From Salvator merianae (taxonomy: Eukaryota > Chordata > Lepidosauria > Squamata > Teiidae): 64,000 bases of DNA. Under the pieces are notes generated by a model. The model searched no databases, had not been told where the DNA came from, and saw only the letters and a program-made list of their open reading frames with translations. The stretch spans positions 142,920,693 to 142,984,692 of the forward strand of contig QVOM02000034.1 in the NCBI GenBank assembly GCA_003586115.2, in the 5' to 3' direction. This document shows positions 21,544 to 34,089 of this stretch, one piece after another. A program made the position numbers and the translations under genes. Position 1 is the first letter of the stretch; each line of letters opens with the position of its first letter.

Positions 21544-24500
21544 ACACTGTGTGCCCAGCTCTCAAGGCCACATACATACTTGGTCGTAGCTTTCTGCACC
21601 AGCTGCTGTCTCTGAGCAGCCCAACATAGAGCACTTTGCAAGAACCCAGCTGAGAGGTTATCAGCTTGCCTTATGTGCTATTTTTTTTTAACTTTTAAAA
21701 AAAATTGTATTAACAAAATTGCAATAAATTCAACATCATCAAACACTGGACATTTATGAGAAAAATAAAACAACCAACGAGCCAACTTATAGCACTGTCC
21801 CAATGTCATTTATTTTTATATATATATAAATAATTCAGTCACTAATTATCTTGATCAAAATATGAACTGAGGGCTGGAACGCAGTTTAGAAGGACGCACA
21901 TCATTTGACTTCTGCATTGATCTAATAATCAGTTTCATAAGCTCAATTCACTAATAATGACATTACAGTTGTAGTTGCCCATGACTGCCTAGAGATGATA
22001 GACAAGTGATAGCTGGGACTATATTTCCAAAAAGGAAATCTTCAGAACCTGCTTATGTACTATTAAACTCAAAATCTACCTGTTCAGAAATGTCCAGCAG
22101 TGCCACACCAATGGAACCTTGGCTTCTAGTCAGTGTTGGGTTTCAGTTTGTGAAGTAGCAACCTGAGAGATGTTGCTCACACAGTAACGGTTTTGCCCCT
22201 TTGAGGGGCACTCAAGTTCCTTCGCACTCCCTCCAGCCCCTTTGGTGGTTGGCTGACTTGTGTGCCCCATAAAGGCATAAAGGTATGCCACATGGAGACA
22301 CAGCCCACCTGCCTTCACTGTCAATTTGGAATCCAGGAGAAACCCAAGCGCTGTAGCAAGTTCTGCAAAGGTAATGCCATCCCTTTCAGGAGCATTGCAA
22401 CCAAGTTATCAGTGCAGTTCTTAAGAGACAATACTATTTTTACAACGTGCTCAAAATGGACTCGAAAAAGCCTAAGCCTCTCTTTCATCTCACTGAACTC
22501 TGATGTTTTCAGAGTGCTGTAGACTGAAATACAGATAAGCATGATGAAGATCTTTTCATTGTTGCCTTGGCTTGCCTTCACCATCTAATCCACAGGCCAC
22601 TACTGTCTTTGGTATTTAATCACTGGAGCTCTCTTCATTTGTTGACACCAATAGCAGATTCCACATCTCTCTCTGCCAGCATGAATTAAGTCATTCTTTA
22701 AACTGGACATTTCCTAAACTAGAATCAGACCTTAATTTCATCTTCTATTTCCAATCTTGGTCAGGAGCACTAGCAATTCTGTAACTGGCCCTTTTCAGGG
22801 ATTATTTCCTATTTGCAGAGGGCAGTATCACTGTTTGATCATTTGATTTTTGTGAAGCACAAACAAGGATGAAAAACTGTGCTCTTAAAGTGTGTGTGTG
22901 TGTGTGTGTGTTTTAAACATACATAAGACAATCCTAACTGGGAGAGTAAGTGGATCAGGATCACTGGTATATCAGGGATATCTTGTGGATCATCTCATGG
23001 ATCATCTGCCAAGTCTAACAACAATTCTTGAAACATATACTCTCAAAACTATGACAAATTGGACCTTTACAAATAAGGGAGAAGCAGCATGGAAACGGCT
23101 GTGGAAACTAATCAAATAATGATGGTCTGATGGAGAAGCAATGTTTGTATTGCAGCCAGAATTGGTCATGTTTCAAACACAGACAATTTATTCTGTTGAT
23201 TTAAAAGGCCACATTTCTTATATTCCATTTATTACAATGTTTAATGTTTCACTTCAGTTTTAATTCCGCCACTGAAATCAGCAGGAAAAAATATTTAAGC
23301 TGGTTATGTTATGCCCAATAATTTTCAAGAAACAAAAATATACCATGTTAACTCTCTTTTATGTACCATTCACGCTATGTTTATTTTATATTGGCTGGAT
23401 TTTTTTTTAATTGCTTCTTCCAAAAATAGAGTAGTTGAATATGTATTTTATTTACTGGGTATCATGAAAAGTTTCAGGAAGTCTAGTCACACATACACAT
23501 TCTGCAAATGCCACCAAAATGAATTCATGACAACAAACAAAGAACACAGATGCTAAAAATCATTTCTGCCTTTTTATATTATATCTGACAATTACCCTGT
23601 TTAAACCAAAACATGCTCATCTGAAAGTCTTGGACAGCTCAGAACAAACTGGAGCCAAATGAGGTTCTGGCTGATCAGCGACTCAGTCAGTTGTATAAAG
23701 AAGGCTGTGAATTTCACTGTCCTCAACCTTTTGAGCAATGAATGGAACACCATCTGGACAGGCAGAGCCATTATTAGACTTAGATCCTTTCAAAGATATC
23801 CGAACTATTCTCATGTGATCTGGAATGAGATAAATGCATAACCTGACTGTTTGTAGGCTTGTTTAACTTTCTTTCCTTTCTTCCTATACATTTTAGTGTG
23901 AAGTTGTGCTTCCCCCCCCTAGGATGGATATATTGAAAACTAAAGTCAAGACAATCAGCATGCAATCTCAGCTCTGGAGATTCAGAAATGGTATCATAGG
24001 CCTATAATGAAATTATACTTCATCAGGTATTAACCTGAATTTGTAAAAGTTGCTCCTTTTTTCATTCATGCATATTTTAGTTCCAGACTGGACAATATGT
24101 TCCTACTCTGTGACCTTCAGTGGGTTGGTTTTCATGTGCAGCACTGAAGCCCTATGGTGTCACATCTACCATTAGCTCTACCTATTTTGCCCCTGAAACC
24201 ACTTGCTCTTAGCTACTTTGCCACTCTGCCCCATCAGCCACAATGGAACAGAGCCATTTCCCCATCTGTTGTTAATCAAAACTCATCAATGGGGAAGTTG
24301 CAAATGTTGAGGGATCCCAGGGCAGTGTGCAACAACAAAACATATGATCAAATAATTAAGGCCATGAAGCTACCAACTTTTTAAAATCTCAGTTACATTG
24401 ACAATAGATATGTTACATCCACACTTAATATGTAAACAAAACACAAAATTCTTTTTTCAAAAATAAAATTCTTCAAGTGAGGATATAGTGGGTGCCAGTT

Positions 24501-24765
24501 TTTGGGGGTTTTTTTGAGCAAGCCTCATAAGTGAAGTATCTCTCCCATTCCCAAAGAGCAAAACTTTCAAAACCACCAACTTGAGATCCAGTGCAGACAG
24601 GACAAGGACATGATAGCAAGGCAATCTTTGTTCAACATGTTGGTTTATTGATAAGAAACAACACTGTAAAACTGTAATTACAAGGTTATATACCTTGCCA
24701 AGGCACCCCTCCCAGCCACAGACATCTAAACAGAAAACTTCCCAAACATTCCTGCTTCTTCCTGT
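21544..24765. other. Stretch without recognised genes
   Basis: Contains a (GT)n array at 22892-22911. The minus-strand open frame over 22321-22584 (87 codons) has no recognised family. No other structure seen. Confidence 0.4.
22892..22911. repeat. (GT)n dinucleotide microsatellite
   Basis: Ten perfect dinucleotide units. Confidence 0.95.
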
Positions 24766-24769
24766 CCCA

Positions 24770-25520
24770 AGCTTCAGTCTTGAAGTAATGTTCTTGCTTC
24801 AGACTCTCAACTTTGCCTGATACCATCTAGTCATAGCTGACTCTTGGTGTCCATATGGATTGACTTTCTCCAGACTGATTTGTTGTCTACAGTCTTTCTT
24901 AAGTCTGCCAGTGAAATTTTCATTGCCTTCATAATTGAGTCTATCCGCCTACTAGCTGACCATTCTGTTTCTTCTCCCATATATTTGCCTGAGTGTCACC
25001 ATATTTTCCAGGGAGTTTGGTTTTCCCATTTTGTGCCCAAAGTACAACAGTTTAAGCCTTGTCTTTTGTGCTTCTAATGAATATACAGGCTTTATTTGGT
25101 CTAGAATCCACTGATTGGTGTTTTTATCTATTCACGCTACTCTGAGCAGCCTTCTCTAGCACCAAAGGTTAAAAGAGTCTAGACATTTCCCATCCTGATT
25201 TGTCATTGTACAACTTTCACATCTATACAACACAGCACTAAAAACTATGGCATTAACCATTCTGATCTTTGTATTCAGTGAAATGTTGCAACACTTAAAA
25301 AAACCTTCTCTAAAGTTTTGGTTGCTGCTCTTCCCAGTGCCAACCTTCGGCATACTCTCTCAGTGCTAGACCTTTTATTATTAATCAAGGATCCCAGGAG
25401 ACAAAAGTCATCAACTATTTCCAGAACTTCACCTTCTAGTTGGAAACTGGTAATTCATCCTGTTGATATGATCTCCAGCTGTTTCTGCATTTACCAATGG
25501 ACTGGATCATGGTTCACTTT
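24770..25520 (-). mobile_element. RTE-like LINE, carboxy-terminal part of ORF2
   Basis: Minus-strand reading gives, in order, FQLEGEVLEIVDDFCLLGS (about 25440), CCNISLNTKIRMVNAIVFSA, then YRCESCTMTNQDGKCLDSFN and LWC (25353-25156). The LYGCESW...LDAFELWCWRR-type block is shared by RTE/BovB LINEs. The sequence is clearly diverged from the BovB copies in this window, so it is a different RTE-like lineage. Decayed BovB-style C-terminal homology continues to about 24.8 kb with frameshifts. It looks continuous with the RT fragment at 26.0-26.17 kb across an inserted element. Confidence 0.75.
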
Positions 25521-26014
25521 AGGGCCTCTTTTGTCTGTACCTTAGAGTGGACTAGAGAAGTCCCACACAGTATGGAGCTTGGACCAGATCAGGATACAAA
25601 AAATGCCATCCTGGACTGGTTTATCAGTAGATCTCTTTTTTGAGGCCTATCAGTGTACTAGGTGGCAGTATATTAGACCACAGAGAGATGCAGGCAAGAT
25701 GTCTTTGAGGTCCAGTATACCATAGGGAGTTAATTTTGATGGCACAACAGAAGTGCCACCAAAATAGGGCCAGTAGGAGCTTTGAAGCCCAAGAACTTTC
25801 ATTCGTGGCCTTTGGAGAATTCAGAGACATTCCCCCCATGGTGACTCCGAAACTGGCATTAGCTTGGGAACCAATATGGGAGCTGGCCCAGAACAGGCCA
25901 TCCCAATGTGGACCATCCAGACCATGAACAATCTGGCCCAAGCCTATCCCAGACCATTGCAGATTGTCTATTGTGGACTACTTGGACTGCTCCAATGCAG
26001 CTAAGTGCAGAAAA
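25521..26014. mobile_element. DNA element inserted in the RTE-like LINE
   Basis: This block separates two collinear minus-strand pieces of one LINE. Its left end (agggcctcttttgtctgtac) and its inverted right end (agactttttctgcacttag) resemble each other and the GGCCCTTTTTGCACTT terminus at 61.15 kb. Flanking octamers ttcacttt and tttatctt agree at five of eight positions, weak support for an 8-bp duplication. No transposase is encoded. Confidence 0.45.
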
Positions 26015-26170
26015 AGTCTTTATCTTCTTAAGATTTAGACTTAAACCCATCTTCTCACTTTCTTCTTTGACTCTGGCTAGTAAATTCTTTTAATCCCCCT
26101 TTTCTGTCAACAGAGTGTTAGAGTATCTGAGGTTGTTGATGCATCTTCCATGTATCTCAAAGCACACTCA
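26010..26170 (-). mobile_element. RTE-like LINE, reverse transcriptase catalytic region fragment
   Basis: Minus-strand translation across frameshifts gives INNLRYSNTLLTE, the position of the YADD catalytic box here reading YSNT, and then MGLSLNLKKIKT. In RTE LINEs these precede the FQLEGE...DDFCLLGS block, which is found at 25440. The two segments therefore probably belong to one insertion. Confidence 0.65.
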
Positions 26171-26379
26171 TCTTCTTCCCTTATCTGTCAGTCACCTTCC
26201 TTTATCTCTCCATACCATGAAGACCCAGGTCAATTATGCAACCAGTACAGACAGGGATGTTATGAAGACAGATGAGGAAGGGAATGCGTGTGTGTTGGGG
26301 GGGGGGGAAGACAGCTATAAAAGGGCAAAGTCGCACAGATTCACAGGGCATTGGATGCCACAGTTGAGAATAGTCTAGG

Positions 26380-28015
26380 GGAATGTCCAGAGAACCGTCA
26401 GGTCCAATTATTTTGGATCAGTTTTAATTATTGAGGACTGAGGATGTGGAGAAGCTGGTTTCTGGAGTATGACTGGTGACATGTTCTCTGGATCTTTGCC
26501 TTCTTACTTAGTAAAAGCTAGCTGACAGGGCATGAGCAGGTGGATCCAAGGAGTGGTGAATACCTTCAGGGATAGAATAAAGAGATGGTGGTTTGCCCTC
26601 TTCTCAAGCAGTCCTCAAACAACTACAGCCCACTAGCTAATATACCCTTTGGGGGCAAGAGCAGGTTGTGGATGTTCAACTTCAGGCATGCTTGGAAGAA
26701 ACTGAGTATCTCAACCTATTAAAATCTGGTTTTGAACCTCGTTATGGCACTGAGACCACCTTGATTGCCTTGGCTGATTTTTTTCTCTGGGAGAAAGACA
26801 AGGAAGCTGCTACCCTGTTGGTTCTCTTGGATCTCATGGTGGCTTGTGATATTATTGGTCATGGTATCCTCCTGAAAAGGCTACAGAGTTTGGGAGTTGG
26901 AAGCATCATATTGCAATGCTTCTACTCCTATCTCCAAGGTCAATATCAGAGAATAATTGGGGAAGATTCTGGTCTGATGCCCTGAGAATGCATCTGTGGG
27001 GTTCATCTGGGATCAATCTTATATCTACACTTTTCAATGCATCTGTGAAGCCCCTGGGAGAGATTATCAGGACATTTGTGATGAGGCATCATCAATATTG
27101 AACTATCCTCAGAGATGTGAGGCACTGTGGCATGTAAGAGGGTCTTTTCTATGGTGGCCCCAAGACTTTGGAACAGCCTCCCAGCTGAGATTCACCAGGC
27201 ACCAACACTATACCTCTTCATCCAGGCATTTGATGGTTAGTTTCCCTGTAGTCCTGCTAGGGGAGGGGAAGGAGGGCTGTATTTTATAATGTATTTTAAT
27301 TATGTTTAACTGTTATACATTTTTATAATTTTATTCTAGTGACATGCCCTGGGACCTTCAGGTGAAAGGAAAGACCTAAATACTAAAATAAAATGAATAA
27401 ACATAAATATCTAGATGACATTCTGTTCCATCTGAATCAGGAGAGATGACTGAAGTACTTGATGTGTTGTTGGAGATTACTGTGAATCTCAGTAATGGGC
27501 TGGATGAGGGGCCAAAAAATTGAAGCTGAATACAGACAAAGCAGAAGTGTTGTCTGTTACAGGATCTCGGATCCATGAAGTAGGGAGGTATTCTGCTCTT
27601 AACGGGGTTGTAGTGCCTGGAAGGGACAGGTGCAAAATATGGGGGTAATCCTGAATTATTTACTAGAAGCTCAGGCAGAGGTGGCATCCAGGAATGCCTT
27701 CTATCAGCTACAGTGACTTGGCCACAGTGATCCATGGCCTGGTAACTCCCAGATTGGACTGTTGTAATGCACTTGACGTGGGACTGCCCTTGAAGATGAT
27801 TCAAAATCTCCAGCTGGTGCTGAATGCAGCAGGGAGTTTGCTGACTGGAACTGCTGGCCAGATGCATATCATGCTGATTCTAAAAGAACTGCACTGGCAG
27901 CCTATTTGTTACTGAGTTCAATTCAAGTGTTAACACTGACCTATAAGGCACTAAATGACTTGGACTCCAAATATCTAAAGAAATGTTTCCTCCCATACAG
28001 GCCTATTTGCACCTA
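26380..28015 (+). mobile_element. L2-like LINE, most of the reverse transcriptase ORF (decayed, interrupted)
   Basis: The plus strand encodes successive RT blocks of an L2/CR1-superfamily LINE with shifts. A WxxxVVNT-type stretch near 26545 is followed by NNYSPLANIPFGGKS-like homology near 26620. Then come LEETEYLNLLKSGFEPRYGT (26690), VLLDLMVACDIIGHGILLKR (26820) and VMRHHQY (27080). After an insertion come LDDILFHL (27411), LKLNTDKAEVLSVTGSR (27520), TPRLDCCNALDVGLPLKMIQ (27750) and LKELHW (27880). Several stops make it inactive. Confidence 0.85.
27090..27410 (+). mobile_element. L2-like 3'-end copy nested in the LINE above
   Basis: The inserted 27099-27401 carries RVFSMVAPRLWNSLPAEIHQ-type coding (27145-27200), the very end of L2-like ORF2. 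An AT-rich tail finishing aataaaatgaataaa follows. The flanks catcaatat (27090-27098) and cataaatat (27402-27410) match at eight of nine positions, a likely target-site duplication. Removing the insert joins CAA TAT to CTA GAT GAC, restoring QY-LDD, the host element's YxDD box. Confidence 0.8.
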
Positions 28016-29930
28016 AAGATCATATTCATGTACACATTTTGTCTAGGGAACCCATTACTGTTGGATGGACAAAAGGCCATTATCTTCATGAAATAAATGT
28101 AAGACAACAGATAATAGCAACCATATTTAAATACACCTTCTATAAGAGTTGTCTCAGACAGTTTTCAGAATGTAGCTCCCTTTGAACACCACTTTGAACA
28201 AAATGGCAGCTGCAACAGACAGATTGTTCTTGTACTGCACACTTAAGGTTTTTCTCTTTTTATTAAAGTACTATGGCATATTCCCAATATTTCACAAATA
28301 TGCAACTAACTACAAATCACAAAATTCCAAGGTACCATACAGAATGATTACAAAACAGGGTGTAGACCTATAATGGTTGTCATGAGGGGAACTGAAGGTA
28401 ATTCTTTCACCTTATCCTATGACTCCTACCCTGTCACGGTTTGAACATCAGAGAAGAAATTTATTTACTCATTTAAACTATTTCTACATTGCCTTTTTAT
28501 ATTGAAAATATTAAAGCAGTATATAAATAAATAGTAGAGGAATGCAAACACCCTTCCTTCCTTCCTTCCTTCCTTCCTTGGTTCTTTCCCTCCATTGGGA
28601 AAAACAACAACAAAAATGACTAATTCCTGAGGACCATAAATTTAAATGTCTATAAGAATAAAATGGATAAAATTCCACCCCCCATCCAAATGTCTCCCCC
28701 ATACTGAGGGGATCAATCAAAGAGAGTGACCTACCATGCAGATAAATTGATGACATCTTGGGCTGCTTCATGGGCAGCACCCATGTGTCATCAGCATTGG
28801 CTACTTCAAAGCAAAGCATTCATAGTTGCCAGCTCCAACGAGAAGAGTCTCCAGAAGTAGGTCTTTCCCAGCACGACACCTCTGCAAAGCAAGCATGTAA
28901 ATTGCCCTTGCTGCTTCCATGTGTCTACATGATGTCAGTGAAAGCATCTGAAACTGGTATGTGTGCGCACCCTCAGAGTGCTTCCACCCCTTGTCATTAA
29001 TGATTTAGAGCCTAAGAAGGGGAAAATATCACAAAAGTGGTGAAACTGATTTTGACTTCCATATAATTTCAGTGTGCTGTTTGAATTTGTGAATTGTTAC
29101 CCAGATCTTCCTCCTGCTCCAGATTCGTTTTCTGCTGAAAAGTTTTTTGTTTTGTTTTTTTCCTTACATTTATACAGATGGTCACTGTATGTGTCTAGTA
29201 CAGATTCTTAGATTTTGTTCAAAATAAATTGTTTTCTAATACACATTTTCCCTAGCACTGCCTTTTCCATTTCTGTTTACCACATCAATGGACTAAGCTG
29301 CTTTTTGTGATTAAGCTCTCTGGATTCCATAGGCAGCTTAAATCCTATCAGAAGGATCATGTTTTGAGATGTGCTTTTCATGTTCTTTAACCCTGTTTTC
29401 CCAACATTTTTCATTGTTCATTTTAATAAGACTTGCAAGCTTCCTTCGTCCCTCTTGCTTATCCAATCTTCTACAGGCTTACAAAGCAGAAAGTCCACTA
29501 AAATTTTGGTTGCTTCATTGGGAGGAAATACATGGAGGTTTAGTTTATCCAATTCATGACTAACAAATGCAATTCAGATTTCCAGCAAGGCTTTATTATT
29601 TTGTTATGCCTCCATTTGTCCAGTGATTTCAGGAAATTATACCAAAAGATACATTATAATTGTAATTTGTAATGACAGGTTAAACAAGACAGATATTTCA
29701 TCTGTGCTCTATTTATTATTCCTGTTTGGATTTCATTTCTACCCTGAAACCTTTAGACCCCCTAATCAAATTGCTCCATCTCCCCACAGCTGAAAATACT
29801 GCACTTCTCTGAACCCTCAGTGATAACTCATGGATAAAAGGAACAAGTAAGCACCTGCATAAGGATGGTGGATGTTTCCCACATGTTTATAAAACAAACA
29901 AAACTTGAAGGATTTTTACTTCAAGAAACT
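28016..29930. other. Stretch without genes, one tetranucleotide array
   Basis: A segment at 28450-28540 with tttatttactcattta and atataaataaata resembles an LINE/SINE tail. A (CCTT)n array is at 28553-28579. Nothing else recognised. Confidence 0.4.
28553..28579. repeat. (CCTT)n microsatellite
   Basis: About seven perfect tetramer units. Confidence 0.95.
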
Positions 29931-29932
29931 AA

Positions 29933-30180
29933 GGGCCTTTCTGGACTTACCTTAGATCTGGATTTTGAAAGGAGTCCAGAGGCCTCCCTTCTGCATGTTA
30001 GTGTGAAATAAGGAGGCCCTGCCCCCTGCTAATATTCTCCGTCTGCATCAGATGGACCATAATCCAGATTAGCAGGGATGAGATCCAAATCGCCAGTGGA
30101 CCTCAATACCAAGGTCTATCAGCATACTAGCAGGGGGTAATTAGATTGTGGAAGCATGCAGAAGGTGTATAACTCCACAT
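29933..30180. mobile_element. Possible DNA element with GGGCCTTTCTGGAC end
   Basis: Starts aagggcctttctggac, similar to agggcctttctatac at 62367 and to the inverted gtgcagaaagggccttaag at 58440. Shared internal words include gacctcaataccaaggtctatcag (compare gacctcaaaattgaggtct near 58275). Non-coding; the right border is unclear. Confidence 0.4.
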
Positions 30181-30356
30181 TCTGGTTTACTGGGGGACCC
30201 ACTTCAGTAGCACAACAAGATGTGCCAACAATTGAGCCCCTGAGGGCTCCAAAGCCAGGAATTTTCATTCCTGCCTGTCAGAGCTTGCAGAGGCAGACTC
30301 TGAAGCTTGTTCTAGTTTCAGGGCTAGCACAAAGGCTAGACTGGAACAAATGTCAG

Positions 30357-30850
30357 TGTTCCTAGGCCTGTTTGCACTTGACTCTTAGTGTGTGAGCAGA
30401 AGCATGCCCCCACTGCCACAGTGTCTAGGAGCATCGAAAGCTGCTCCTGGACATGACTAGCTGCTCCTGGACAGCTAAAATGCTGTCCACAGCTTAGCTG
30501 AGAGCAGTTATATCACTCCCAGTGAGCAGTGTTCACACTCTCTTCCAGGTGCAAATGCTGCAAGGAGTCAGGGTGGGTCACTGTGGCTGCAGTTCCACAG
30601 TTGTGCAGTTGTGAACTGTGTCCTGATCACCATGGCAATGACCAGCCACATGCTGGATGTTGCTGTGGCTGCTATCATGGTGATCAGGCCTGCACTCACA
30701 CTTTACGTGCCTGGTGGCCCAGTACAGGGCTGTTCTAGCACTTGAGGTGCAAACAGCCATTGCACCACTGGATACATTTACCAGCCTAGAATGGTATTGT
30801 TGTACCATTCTAGGTTGGCCAGTTAGAACAAGACCCCTGTCTAAGGTCAG
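30357..30850 (+). mobile_element. Hairpin-ended repeat family Y, longest copy
   Basis: Begins taggcctgtttgcacttga and runs through the family blocks gtgtctaggagc, gacagctaaaatgctgtcc, ctcttccaggtgcaaatgctgc, accatggcaatgacc and tagcacttgaggtgcaaac. It ends with a hairpin ccagcctagaatggta / taccattctaggttgg (30781-30796 with 30803-30818). No coding capacity. The overlapping open frame on the minus strand is not a gene. Confidence 0.75.
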
Positions 30851-33551
30851 TCCATCCCAGCCATGGAATGGATTGCATGATCTTGATCGCTTATTCCAGA
30901 TCTTTACACAATAAGTGCAGAAAAGTTCTAAGACTTGAGTATTGTAAAAGCAGGACTCTTTGACAAACCACACTAGCTTCTCCCAGAGACTCTTGGCTCT
31001 GCTCTGCTCTGTCAAAGTTAGTGGCTCCCCACGTAGTGTATGCTACCTTTCTTTCAGAAGTTACTGATGAAGAAGCCACTGCCTGATGGGTGAAGCAATA
31101 CCAAACCAGCTTCTCTTCAGAAGCCTTGGCTGTGGACATGGCTCCTACTTCCAATTGGAGACCAAAAGGTAGTGAGGCTGCTTGTTTGGGGCACTTCTCC
31201 TCCAGATTACTGAGTGGTGGAAGGTCTGCCTGACCTGGAATGACCCCCAGCTAAGAATAGTGAAAGTGCTTGGTATGAGTCTACCTTGTTTGAATCTACA
31301 AAGGTAAGAGTGGCAAGACTGCCTGGCATCAGCACCAGTCTGGCCCAGTTAAATCATGACAAGTACTGATGAGTGAAGAGGTGGCCAGAATTACTTCTGA
31401 AATGGGAGGGGCAGCCTCCCCTGTCTGTCAAAATCAAAGCCAGGGACTCCCTGGCTAACTAAAATAAACTTCTGCTTCCTCTTCACACAGTGGCAAATAA
31501 GGGAGGCCAGTGTGGGGCTAAACCATGATTCAGAAGTGCATGTGATCCAAGCTTATTTTGCAGTGACTGGCAGAGATCAAGGGCTAAATCAAATCATCAT
31601 GTAGACCCCCCCCCCCAAAAAAAAATCTGTACGATTGGCTGCTGATAGAAAATGCTGGATCTTTTATGAGTCTTAATATGATTAACAGTTCTAATGTGGA
31701 AGTAGTGCTTGTTTTAAGTGAGCGTTTCAATAGGAATTATATATTAACAAAGCTCAGAAGAAGATTCCCTCTCTTGTTTTCTCTTGAATGATAGAGCACC
31801 AAGTTCTATACAGGAACTTATACCTGAAATTGGCTCTTGGCATAGAAGTAATACAGTTCAGTAATCTGTATTGGTGTTAGACATTCTTAAGGTGTCTTTG
31901 CTTATATCTTATTCAAGATGTCTTGGGGGCTGCTGTCAGAGGCACTCCTCAGCGATCCTGAGAGAATGGTCAAACATTGGCTACCTGGGTTAGTTTGTGG
32001 GCTGCTGTGGTGCTGTTTTGCAGCTATTTTGATAGTCATAAACTGCCAGCCACCTGGCTAGCTTTCATTGTGTAGTTACATAGCTGTCACAGTTTAAATT
32101 GACAGGATAGTGCAGTGAGACAGTGGAGAGTCCTCCACTCTTGTCAAGGTGTGCTGTCTTCTGCCTCAGGAGCTTAAAGAAAGTTTGCGGTGGGGGATGT
32201 ATAAACCCTCCACTCTGGGGGTGACCTCCACTCATTCTCATGGTGATGTGTAAATGTGGTCTGATATTCAAAGCTAAAACAAATTAAGTAATTGTTGCTC
32301 CATCCAGAATGAAAGCAATGTCCTTTAATGCATGAGTACAGGAGATTTGTAGAGTTCTGCTTTACTTCAAGACTAGCCTCCTCTATCGTTACATTCTAAA
32401 AAATATTCCAAATCCCTAACTGATATATAGGCAAATACTGAAGTTGTGACATGGTTAACCTCTCTTTTTTTTTACTATTCTTTTTTGGGTAGTGGGGAGA
32501 GGAAGCAAGGATGTAACTGCACTTGTTTGTTCAATTAATTATACAGTTTATTCATCCTTTAGCAAATTTACAGCTTTTCTGAATTTAGTGTGTATTGTTT
32601 TTCTCACTGTTTCCTATGGCAAGGTGTTTCCAGGGCTCTATCTAGCATAGTAGCTACAGAAGTTTTGGATCTAGGCCTGGCTTCTGTAGCCACAGCTTTG
32701 GCATGATTTACAGTGATCACTGTAGATAAAGAGGATGAATGATTGGTCCCTCAGGATTGTGTATAAGTATTCATATACTCAGTTCCCCATGACGTACAAC
32801 TGGCACTCAAGGTGTTAATATTTGGTACTTGGCTTTCTTAGAAAAGACGTAGAACATCCCTTTGGAAAGTGTATTTCCATTGATATGCAGATAAGCCTGT
32901 GTATTTGAGACATGTTATCAAGGTTAATTAGAAAAATTATCGCATTGAAACAACTAAAAAAAAAAATAGGTATGTCAAATCTGAAACACACTAATCTTCC
33001 CTGGCTCTGTTTCAAGTGTGACTGGGATCCATCAAAGTCTCTTCCCTAGCCTTCCTCAGAGAGAATCAGAAGTTTAGCCAAGCTTGACAATCTTTATGTT
33101 GTGCTTGCAGTATTCAAGAAAAACAGGGAATGAAAGAAGTCTCAACAGTAGTGTGCCAAAGACTTGCTCTCCCTCCCTCTCTCTCTCATACATGTGCACA
33201 CACATACATATAGGGGCGTAAAAAGAATACTAAACAACTGCCTATACAGTACTAGCACTGGTTAGCTTACCTGATCTTGACCACTGTACTATTCTCAAAT
33301 TATTTATGTATACAACGTAGCCATGTCAATGTGAAGCTGCTGTTTTTAGTCCCTCCCCTAGAGTCACATCACTCTTGCTGGTAGTGGGCAACTGTCTGCA
33401 TAGAAATTCCAAAATATGGCCAAGGGCCTGCCACTATGCATGAAACCTGACAATCTGTTTGCACTGTGTTCAAATCAAATGGAGTCTATATTCACAAACA
33501 GGAATATCTCTGTTGACAGAACACATGGCAAAAAAGGAGAAATAAGGATAG
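30851..33551. other. Long stretch without recognised genes
   Basis: Contains a C/A homopolymer junction near 31605-31625 and otherwise unique sequence. Confidence 0.4.
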
Positions 33552-33978
33552 TAAGGGTGCAATCAGACACATTTAAAGATGTGCTCTCTAGGTAAATTTG
33601 GAATATCGGGCATTTTCTTGCTGCAATTGCTTGAAGTCTGGGAATAGGATTTCATAGCACTGAGGGCATTGCTTTTTTTTTTAGTCAGATTGGGCAGGAA
33701 AGTATATAAGCAAAGAGGTGGGAAATGTAGCCAATCACAGCATGTGACTGGTGAGTGACCAGTCAGGGCCATGGAAAGCTGGGCAGATGTGAGGCCATTC
33801 AGCAAGTAGCATTACTTGTCAAGGGAGCCATTCCCAAACTTGGAAATGAACAAAGACTGAGGCAGGCTTTTGGATGCTATTTGTTTAAGTGTTTGAATGG
33901 CATTTTTGGTGTGTCTACTGATGAGATGTTTTTTCTTAAAGGGTTAACCAAAAAAAGCCTCGTCTGATTGCATTCTAA
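33552..33978. mobile_element. Non-autonomous DNA element with TGCAATCAGAC inverted ends
   Basis: Left end TAAGGGTGCAATCAGAC and inverted right end TTAGAATGCAATCAGAC agree at 14 of 17 positions. The 427-bp interior has no transposase. Flanking octamers do not match convincingly, so superfamily is unassigned. Confidence 0.65.
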
Positions 33979-34089
33979 GTGTGGAGTTAAAACAAAAGGG
34001 ATTATGTATAATATAATGGTGGCTAGTGCCCATTGTGGCTGGTACAGTCAAGGGCAAGACAGTTCAAGGAAGTAGTATCAAGAGTCAGA

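Noticed and set aside
22321..22584. 87-codon minus-strand frame with a plausible amino acid mix
   Set aside because: I recognise no family and see no splice or promoter context; length is within chance expectation for 64 kb.
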